A stretch of 64,000 nucleotides of DNA from Owenia fusiformis (Eukaryota; Annelida; Polychaeta; Sabellida; Oweniidae), in NCBI GenBank assembly GCA_903813345.2, contig CAIIXF020000001.1, forward strand, positions 15,579,915 to 15,643,914, given 5' to 3'. Below, one piece after another: positions 55,350 through 64,000 of the stretch. A model generated the notes under the pieces. That model saw nothing but the letters and a program-made list of their open reading frames with translations, ran no database searches and had not been told where the DNA came from. Every line of letters begins with the position of its first letter. Position 1 is the first letter of the stretch. The position numbers and the translations under genes are program-made.

Positions 55350-57644
55350 ATGGAGAATAAGTTTGTTAATGATGGGAGTTTCATGGCGATGTTTAAAAAA
55401 CGAATGGAACAGGAACAGATGGCAAAATCAACAACTTCAAATGGAAATCTTCCTGAAAATGAAAAAAATCAGAAGCTTGAATTGCAAGCAGACTTTAAAT
55501 CAACAAAGTCACATGCAGATAGTATACACTGCCATGTAAAACAGACTCAACAAAATACTGAAGACATGAAGCCATCTATGGCATTTTATCAACAAGTACA
55601 GGATGTCCCTTCAAGAACTTCGTTACATGGATCTACTGCGACGCATAGCGATGGAAAGTGTAACGACAATGGGCACAATGAGACAGGAACTGTGTCTACA
55701 TTACTTGATGAACAAGCTAAAAAGAAATATGCATATCCCATTGTAAGATTTCAATAACCTTATCCCAGAGTATCATTATACAATATTGTTATCGATGGCA
55801 TCGTATGCTTGATCAAAGATGTTCATGTGTACACTGATCATATTTTTCAAGGGGTTACATGTGTATATGCTAACTATTAAATATGTACTGGCTACTTGGC
55901 AACTTTTCTACATGTAGTCTGGTATATGGTATATATAGCACTGTTTAGATTTTTCACATACATGTAATGAGTTTGAACTTTTCTATGTTATATTTTAATT
56001 ATGTGCCTAAACATTGAACTCGAGAACTCAATATGTAAAGTGAATATTGCAGGTTGGTAAAAGAAGAGGTAAGACACCAGCATTGAAAACTGGAGCTGTA
56101 AAGAAAATTAAAACTGGAGAGGAAAAGGTGAGTTTAAAATAATACCATAATTTTAATTTATGACATGAGTGCATGGTGTATTTCATGTGCTCAGGACCAA
56201 AGAGCTTCTTAGAGGACAATGAAATCACTTACAGTCAGATGTTTAATTCCGTTGATAACTGTGGTCCTGATGAATAAAAGAATTACTAGTATACACGATA
56301 TTCACCACATGTGTATGAAAATGACTGTGTGAAAGGTCCTTTGGCGGCCTGGGTTACGTTGTGAAACTCTGTCAAACAGGAAAATGAAGATGATTTTTCT
56401 CAGGAAAGAAAATAAATCGAAAAAATCATTTCATTTGTCAATTTCCAATATTGCACAAATGTTTCAATTTTGTTTGTTGTTCTTCACAACTTTTTGTTTA
56501 CCATTTTAATTAGAGGGCCGGTTTTGTTTCAGTGCATCATTTCAGTGCATTTTGTTTTCATGTGATACCTACATGTCAATGTCAAAGGGAATAGGAAAGT
56601 TGAGATGTGATTTGTATTTTAAGAAAAACCTGTCTTAGTGAACACCTCTCTCCACATCCTCCGATCACAGGGCTTCAAAATCATGAATATCTTCTTTCTT
56701 TTTACCCCCTGCTATAAGCAGTTAAACATTTCCCCGATTAAGAACTCACAATTTGATTCGCTATCGCAACACTGCGACAGCAATCATGTATACATCATCG
56801 GCGCATAATATCCCAGATGCGAGTAGAAATAATCTTGATTTACGTCATTAAAAATTCACAATTCAGTGAAACTGATGTCATATTTGAAATCTACACGTAA
56901 AATTACATTTAGAAATGTGGTTTTGAAAAGAGTTAATCAACTTTGAAAATTTAATTTTCTTTGAAAATGTGACTTCTAGGTCGGGGAGATTCCCCATAGA
57001 GCCCATGTTGTAAAACCACAAAAAGTGAAATATCTTTTCTTGTTTTGGGCAGATACTATTTTCTTTTACTGGACATATTTTAATTTGTATAACTATCAGA
57101 TACATAAAGGTAATATGAAAAGTGAACCATTCAAACTGATGCATATTCAAGTTTAAGGGAATTTTGTAATACCCTGCCATGTTAATTCCCCCGAATCAGC
57201 CACCTGGTGGCAAAACTGGTAACCACCTACTCGCATCTGAGTAATTAGATCACATGATTCAGTTTAATCGGGCGCTTCCAATTTGGTTATAGCAGGGGGA
57301 AGAAGGAGGTGCTGATTCTGGACACCTGCCTAGGAGGATGCTCTCTCCAGTGAACACTACATATAATGTATAAATTACTCTCTGTAGGGAACACCTACCA
57401 ACACTGAACATCGTTTCTTGGCAAAAAAATGTTCAATATACACAGGCTTCTGTAGTGCCACATCATGGGTTTTCTGCTCGTGTAGAATTGCCACCATCTA
57501 ATGTAATCTTTATAGAACATTGAGTGTTTGTTGCAGGTGGACAACAGTGCTGAAGGAGATGCTTGGTCCAAATACATGGCAGAAGTGAAGAAATACAGCA
57601 CTGGTATATCAAATGAAGACAAAACAAGACCCTTGGTGAAATAA
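55350..57644 (+). CDS. TRIR: Telomerase RNA component interacting RNase (C19orf43 homologue)
   Basis: Three coding exons: 55350-55742, 56053-56127 and 57537-57644, all phase 0, giving 191 residues (human 176). Conserved blocks: FVNDGSFMAMFKKRMEQEQ at the N-terminus; VGKRRGKTPALKTG in exon 2; GDAWSKYMAEVKKY and the C-terminal DKTRPLVK in exon 3. The middle of exon 1 is low-complexity and not conserved. The human protein is a nuclear exoribonuclease reported to act on telomerase RNA. ATG at 55350 is used because the extension to 55341 begins with TTG. The start is closer to the conserved block than in human, where a glycine-rich leader precedes it. Confidence 0.9.
56690..57340. repeat. Inverted element in TRIR intron 2
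   Basis: ACCCCCTGCTATAA (56703) is inverted as TTATAGCAGGGGG (about 57285), with CCGATTAA and TTTAATCGGG just inside. A further outer pair includes GTGAACAC (56638 and 57350). It is probably a MITE; the ends are uncertain and the frames inside are spurious. Confidence 0.5.
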
Positions 57645-58154
57645 AAGTTGACAGACATTACATTGGCCAGTTTTTAGATAAAATCAAATATTGTTTAAGA
57701 AAATGTAAATGCAAAAACTAAAGTACATTGCACTAGAGGATCATGAAAGGTTTGGTAAGAACTTAGGGAATCTTTCTCATTTGGACTATTCTGATTTTAA
57801 ACTTAAAGTCATGAAATGTTTTTTTGAAAGCTGAATGACTTATTAACCCTGAATCAACAACCATGCTGTTGTTGCACTTTGAGATTTCAGCTTGAGATTG
57901 GAAATCTGAAACTAGTTTTTCATATGTATACTTCAAATTTATTTTCATTCATTAGCCTATCATATATGTTCCTTGGTACAAACATATTTTTGATGCACAA
58001 AACTGGAATTTGGAAAGTGCATTTTGAACTCATAAGTTTGATATAAAACTCTATTTTCTCTGATTTATGAATCATTAATGATTATTGATCAGAATAGGAT
58101 AAACTGGAGATACAGATTCTCAAAGTCTTCGAAAATTGAAAAAATAACTGTTCC
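57645..58154. other. Region after TRIR
   Basis: TRIR 3' UTR and unique AT-rich sequence. No gene or repeat is recognised. Confidence 0.4.
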
Positions 58155-58159
58155 AGTAC

Positions 58160-58678
58160 CACACCGGTATATCCTGACTACGGTAAAGTCAGATACTGTT
58201 GTCACAAATGGCGGACATAACCGTCGCTTCAACTGTTTAATCACTTGGTCCTCATTTCATGGGATTTTATCGTCGCTAATTCTGTGCATGCATTAAGCTC
58301 TTGTGATAATGTATCATATGAAATCCCATTTTCAATCAAATTGGGTCGTGAATCGCCACAATATAGCGTCTTCAATATAGTCAATGACAACATAATCTGA
58401 ATTTGAGTAATTTAGAAAGACAACGGCATATGGCAATTACAGTGTCCGTTGTCCCATATCTCATTTTCGGTTAAATTAAAGACTGATTTCGATGGTAGAA
58501 CTTTATTAACGTACAATGAGTATTAATACACTTTGATTGATTGTTATTCCAAAGAAAGTCTTTAGTCTAGGTGCTCTATTAAACATACAGTTCATGAAAA
58601 TCTAATTGAAGTGACGGTTATGTCCGCCATTTGTGATAACGGTATCTGACTTTAAAGTTGTCAGGCTATTCCGGGGTG
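58160..58678. mobile_element. 519-bp TIR element with AGTAC duplication
   Basis: The ends CAC(A/C)CCGG(T/A)AT pair over about 90 bp and include AAATGGCGGACATAACCGTC in both arms. AGTAC flanks both sides (58155-58159, 58679-58683). Non-coding. Confidence 0.75.
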
Positions 58679-58793
58679 AGTACAGGGTGAACTTGCTACA
58701 TTTTTATTGAAATGGACTAGTGTTCAACTACAACAAGTATATTTGACCATCTTGCATTGTTATGTTATTTAGTACACTGAATCAAAGAACATT

Positions 58794-59022
58794 CAGGGCT
58801 CTCGCCAGGCTTTTAGACTGTGGCGCAGCACCACACTCTATTTAGCTCCCTCCACACCCTATTGGCAAATCATGACTGTTTCCACAGTCTAAACTTGACT
58901 GAATATTCAATAATAGCATGTAAAACGGAAAAAAACATAACATGAATATGATTTATCACGATTGAACGGTTATTCTGAAGATGTTAGCACCACACCCTAA
59001 ATATTTCCTGGTGAGAGCCCTG
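58794..59022. mobile_element. 229-bp MITE with CAGGGCTCTC ends
   Basis: CAGGGCTCTCGCCAGG at the left, CCTGGTGAGAGCCCTG at the right; ACATT on both flanks (58789-58793, 59023-59027). An inner pair GCACCACAC occurs near both ends. The ends look hAT-like, but the duplication is 5 bp. Confidence 0.75.
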
Positions 59023-59970
59023 ACATTACATATTTGTTTAAACATTCTTATGAAAAAAGTTCAGTTAGTTATTAGTAGATACAGAGTGTGATCAAGTCAC
59101 TGTGATCAGAAATACAAAAAAAACAGTTAAAGCTGTATGCAGTTTACATGACTTACATGTACATGTATATGTTAACAACATGGGCAATATGTTACAGGCC
59201 TTTATTTGTTTATAAGCAGTATGAACAGAATATTAACTGAATAAAGTAATCAATTAATTTTAAACAAGATTATTGAAATGTTTTTTTGTTCTTGGGAATT
59301 CAAAATATTTTTACCATGACAAAAATTTTCTGGAAGGTCTTGAAAATTATTGTGACCCATGAAATACTATACAAATATTTCATTCTATTTTTCAGTCACA
59401 TTTTTGGGTCGGGTTGGGCCAGAAAAAAGTGTGCGGGTCAGGTAATTTCAGGTCGAAACAAAAATATGAATTTAGCACTAGCAACTAAAATGACTGGACA
59501 CATTATACGCCTGTTTACGCCTGCATTACTGCATATTATGCTTTGATAAAGGAAAATGATAGAAACTTAGAAAAAAACTTAAATTATTTTCTGTTTGTAA
59601 TTTATGCATATACAAGAAATAATCTAGCAAGAAGTTTGAGCATTTTATGATAATTTATAATCTTCCCGATTGTTCTGACCTGACCTGAATTGGTAAGTAG
59701 TTGTTCGTGACCCAACCCGAGATTCAGGTCGACTTCTGAGGTCGGTGTGACAACTCTACTATTGAAGTGAATACCTGTAGGTAGTATCAAATCTAGTGAG
59801 TGACCTTTACAAAGATGTTTCAGTTTCAGAACATTCTCAGCTCATATCATTCTTTGTCATGGCCGTTTTCTAAAAATTCCCACAGTGCATACATCATTTG
59901 AATAAACTAAACTAAAGGTTACAATAATGTTATCAACATGTCGCCTCTGATATATTGTTATAATCCCCCA

Positions 59971-60126
59971 TGAAGGCTCCAAGTCAAAAATGAAAGCTAG
60001 AGGTCAAATGAAGGCTCAAGGTCAAATGAAAGCTAAAGGTCAAATGAAGGCTCGAGGTCAAACGAAAGCTTAAGGTCAAATGAAGGCTCAAGGTCAAATG
60101 AAAGCTAAAGGTCAAATGAAGGTCAA
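59971..60126. repeat. Minisatellite GGTCAAATGAAGGCTCAA
   Basis: About eight 18-bp units alternating AAGGCTCAA and AAAGCTAAA types, i.e. a 36-bp higher-order unit. Open in some frames by chance. Confidence 0.85.
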
Positions 60127-60930
60127 CATAAGCGAAATGATTATGGGAATCTTAAGTCCACAAAGCAACACATTTTTCAATTTGAAATATTGACATTAAC
60201 AAACAGAATTAATTAATGTTTCATTTATTTATTTTTTATCGTAAAATAATAGACATTTACATTTCAGATATACATTTAATTATATCCTCAATTTAATACA
60301 GATTTGTAGTACTATATCATGTATATGGAAGTTAACCCATACCTCTGCCATCAATTATGATTCCATAGTGTGTGTAGTAAGCTTGGCAATAAGGCTAACT
60401 ACAAACTCTTGAATAATGTTAGACCCACAATAATCAACAATTGAACAAATAATGAGCATTTTTGGGAACCCTTTAATTTATTTAGCAATTGGGCAATAAT
60501 TTATTCTTGATTTTAAATGAATATACAATGCCACTATATAACAGCATTACTATGTGTTTATGTACACAAATAAAATACCAATTATGCTAAGATGCCCTTT
60601 CTGCAGCTTTAATCCTGAATGATGATAAAACCCCTCAGAATGCCTACAATCACATTTTTGGATAAGGCAATATCCAGGTATTCCTAAATCACAAAAAGGA
60701 AAGTAGACAAGTTCATTAATATTTATTGCTGTAGTGCAGTAAAGATCAGAGAGATGAATGTATGGTTACCATGGTAGCATTATTCTTGTCTGTAGGAACG
60801 AGAACTTCACTACGTTACTATAATAGATCTACTACGCTGCATTTCTGGTGATTACTGATAATGAACATACAACTGAAATAATTAAGTAGTTAACAATAGT
60901 ACATGCGTTTAGCATGACATAACTTGAAAC

Positions 60931-61262
60931 AAACTCCCCGGAGTAGCAGATCCCACCAAACAAAACATATGTTATCAAAATCACAGACATTTTGAACATT
61001 TCTCCTGGCAAAATCTACACCAGTACCCATTATGTGACATTCCATCCTGTGGCCATTTTTATTTTGAACTAAGAAGCCCTATTGAATATTCTTTCTCAAG
61101 CAGATGTCCTATGGTCATCCCTAGCATTGAACCAAATTCCTCCAAAGGACATGAAGGAATAGTAGTTATTCTCTGGACAAAAGTACAGATGGACAAGTGG
61201 TAGGATGGCTTCTGTACTATATATCATGTATATCCCTACTCGAATTTTGTTCAGTGGGATAA
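60931..61262 (-). mobile_element. GAACGAAGTTC-family repeat, copy 3 (short)
   Basis: On the plus strand it begins CCCCGGAGTAGCAGATCCCA and ends ATCCCTACTCGAATTTTGTT CAGTGGGAT, the inverse of the ends of copies 1 and 2. Only about 330 bp long, without the internal tandem units. Confidence 0.6.
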
Positions 61263-62692
61263 CAGCAGCTAGTTATAGACGAAACATAATTAATAAACAA
61301 AACATGTTCATTTAGCATGAAAACAGCAGCTGAATGATAAACATGTTCTTATAGCTCTGACGAACGGTAAAATACGTTGCAAATTCAATAGATGTATGAA
61401 ACCAGAGGATTTTTTGTGTATCTATCTACATTATGCTCAATTGAGTGGGTCTTGATAATGAAATATAAATACATCCATTCATACATCTATTTTTATTGTT
61501 TAAGTTATCTAACAAATTGAATGACAGCCTAACATCAACTTATCCATTAAGAACTTTATAACTAACAATTTAATACAGGGTGTTCCAAGATAAATGCTCC
61601 ACCTGGATACTTATTTAAAAAGTTGTAGTTGCACTGATCTTCAGACATCCTGTATGTAGTACATATAACTTTTTAATGTGGCATAGTATATAATATTTTA
61701 TTGCACAAGTATTCACTACTAGAGTCTATCAACACAATTCACAGTGCTCTAGCCATCTACAACGAGTTTACATCCCAAATAAAAACTGAAATGAAAAGCA
61801 AACTGCCCTATGGAGTACTCAGTAATAAATAATACCACATAAGTCCTTACTATATTTCACAAAGAGCCCTCATTGGCCAAAGGAGTCATATTGTTTTACA
61901 CATTACTTTCAATGCTGAATGCTTTAGATATGTGATAATGCATTACTAACAATTTGAAGGCTTTGACATTATCTATCTATGTTGTACCAACTAGCCTAGG
62001 CACTTCATAATAGACCTACATTACAGTGCTATCCTATTTTGCAAGTTGAACAAGATTGGTATCCCTACTCCTCATACCTAAATCTATGATAATCTATTCA
62101 AGTTTACAGATTTTAATCAAATTCTTCATGATTTCTATTTCATTATTTACTTAAAAACAGTGTTTCAAGGTTGAAAACTTGAAAACACTGGTATAGGCTA
62201 CTGATATAGAGAATAAGAAAATATATTCAATTGAAATTTATTAGCTTTGAAAGCCATTGTTGAATTCACAACCTTTAAACAAAGATAGAAGATTATATCA
62301 AATTTTTCTTCCAAGATTATCTTAGCCTATACTGATAGTTAGTATTTAGGTTAGGATTTTCATTATAGCACAAAAATCATGATCCTACATCCCTGTTGAC
62401 ATCTAAATGGGATTCAACCAAATTCAAGTAGGGCCTAGGCTACAACTGTACAATTATAGCGGTTGCCCCCAGTGAGCCTATTGACAATAAATGACTTGAG
62501 GGTATATGTCAGTCTGTATTAAATGGGGATGCCAAGACCCATTTGGGTTGAAACATTGCAGTTTTATGAAACCAGAGCATTGCTCAACATAGTAAATTGC
62601 AAATATGGTCCATTAGACTAACAGGATGCAGAGCTGTACATGGCAGTATATACTATAGTGACTGGTATTGTTCTAGTCAGGTACTGTCTGCT
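61263..62692. other. Gene-free stretch before the last gene
   Basis: A tiny TA-flanked inverted unit lies at about 61577-61655 (CAGGGTGTTCC / ACATCCTG). The rest is unique AT-rich sequence, part of it presumably the 3' UTR of the minus-strand gene ending at 62693. Confidence 0.4.
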
Positions 62693-63665
62693 CTATGATG
62701 AATTAGATTGAGTAGTTAGAGTAGTTTTAATATCGTCTATTATATTGGAAAGTAAACTAGAGTCTGTGCTTTTACCATCTACGCTAATTCCTTGATTTGC
62801 CTGAAACACAACAAAATATAGAATTACGCAGGTTCATCATATCTTGCTCATAGCAGGCCAATTGTACATTATTTGGAAAACTTTTACACTGAAAAAAAGA
62901 AAAATTCCCAGAGTGCTTCATGTTTGATTCTCAAATGTTTACTTGAAAGTTATGGGAAGGGCTGTAAAAGACCAATGCTCATATTTAAATAAAGCATTAT
63001 TTGGTAAATACATGTAGTGTGAATTAGTGATTTTGAGCAATCTTGAAGATGTTGTACTATATATACATGGCGTCAGCCAGAAGGCAATTGTAAACTCACC
63101 AATTGTTTGACTAGCAGGCAGACATGGTGGCCTTGGATGGATCTACTGTATAATGATGCACTGTGGTCTATCTGCTCAACAACTAAAAGAAAAAACAATT
63201 AATTTTTTTTATCTAATAGTCTACATTTAACATGATTCAAGTGTTTTCATACAATTTTTCAACTGCCTGGATGAAATAGCTCATTTTCCATATTCTGACT
63301 AGGAAATGTTCAAAATCATTTATCGAAGGCCTCATTTCAAAATTTCAAACAAAATGACACTTTCTACTGCTTCAATTCTGAGGAGGTCAATGACAATTCT
63401 ACCACTGTTTTTTTACCTCATGTGAAAGAATAAATGATTCAATTAATCATATCACAAAAAAGTAAAATATAAAATATTCTTCAACTTTAAAAAGCATACA
63501 TTTATAATGTTGAACAGTACAGACTGTAATAGTGACTCACTTGTAAAATGATTATGAAAACATAGTTTGGCGATGACATGTGAGAATTCACTGTCTACTG
63601 CATTAAATGTGCTGGAATATTTTTCATTTAAATCTCCACTACTAAGCAGTTCTGCAAAGGCATCA
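62693..63665 (-). CDS. Unrecognised gene, last three exons (partial)
   Basis: Exons 63541-63665, 63100-63182 and 62693-62800 (stop TAG) join in phase with canonical splice sites. They encode about 105 residues: a helical segment beginning DAFAELLSSGDL, then VDSEFSHVIAKLCFHNHF, IVEQIDHSASLYSRSIQGHH, and a serine/threonine-rich end. No catalytic motif, signal peptide or membrane segment is visible; the predicted helices suggest a small helical adaptor or complex subunit, which is only a guess. The 5' part is outside the window: the exon begins in phase needing two more bases, and nothing convincing lies between 63666 and 64000. I cannot name the family. Confidence 0.6.
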
Positions 63666-63734
63666 CTGAAAGATAAAAAAACAAAATATTTGTGGGAGTG
63701 CAATGTAATGTAATAACAATGCAAAACATGCAAA

Positions 63735-63852
63735 ATATCACCACCAGCCATTTGTTACAGGTGTCGAACTCTGAACGCCAACCGCTGAATGCCATCACAA
63801 AAAAAGTTGGAGACCATAATACTATGTCACCACTTGTGGTGGTGTCACATAA
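63735..63852 (-). repeat. Fragment of the TGTCACCACTTGTGG family
   Basis: AAAAAAAGTTGGAGACCAT and TATGTCACCACTTGTGG match the arm at 2196-2290, here bounded by the hairpin ATGTCACCACTTGTGGTGG. It lies in an intron of the unrecognised gene. Confidence 0.5.
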
Positions 63853-64000
63853 AAAAGTCTCCAACACATTCCTGGAAGTTTTCAACATTCTTTGTGAAAA
63901 AGGACATTAATGTGACAATTTTGTACAATATTTTAAAAATTCCAGCTTACATTTTGAATTTCAATTTTTTATCAATGAAACAAAATAATCTTAATGGTGG

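Overview
This window comes from an animal nuclear genome. It is AT-rich, its genes are small-exon genes with GT-AG introns, and more than half of it is transposon debris. The dispersed repeats (a family marked by GAACGAAGTTC with runs of GTCC, a TGTCACCACTTGTGG family, and many TIR elements) suggest a marine invertebrate such as a mollusc, brachiopod or hemichordate. The phylum cannot be fixed from the sequence alone.

Layout. 1-4.4 kb: no gene, old repeats. 4370-8743: an intact, compact Polinton/Maverick-like element with 233-bp TIRs and a perfect 6-bp target duplication. It carries only a packaging-type ATPase gene and a DDE integrase with a chromodomain. 10.2-28.6 kb (+): HSDL2 (peroxisomal short-chain dehydrogenase with a C-terminal SCP2 domain). 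Its 9.4-kb first intron is a nest of TIR elements, including a 2.05-kb non-coding element made of CCATGG palindromes. It also has two tandem, phase-matched versions of the exon for the substrate-binding loop. 29.7-32.7 kb (-): the C-terminal two thirds of a NADAR-family gene, tail to tail with HSDL2, with a 2.6-kb LTR-like insertion in its intron. 35957-44839 (-): a young non-autonomous LTR retrotransposon with 2825-bp LTRs full of a minisatellite and a single gag-protease ORF. 45.9-49 kb: TIR elements and a 457-bp LTR miniature (TRIM-like) whose LTR contains a tRNA-like sequence. 49.4 kb (+): SMIM15. 51.5-55.0 kb (-): NDUFAF2 (complex I assembly factor), six exons. 55.35-57.6 kb (+): TRIR (C19orf43 homologue), head to head with NDUFAF2. 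57.6-62.7 kb: MITEs and minisatellites. 62.7-63.7 kb (-): last three exons of an unrecognised gene that continues past the window.

The host genes form no operon. They are ordinary housekeeping genes: peroxisomal lipid metabolism, nucleotide/ADP-ribose hydrolysis, a small membrane protein, complex I assembly and a nuclear RNase. SMIM15 and NDUFAF2 are convergent neighbours here, as I recall they are on human 5q12.1, which suggests old microsynteny. The most notable items are the two-gene Polinton-like element, the mutually exclusive HSDL2 exons, the tRNA-bearing mini-LTR element and the CCATGG foldback element. All exon models were read by eye from splice sites and family resemblance; none was tested by alignment software.
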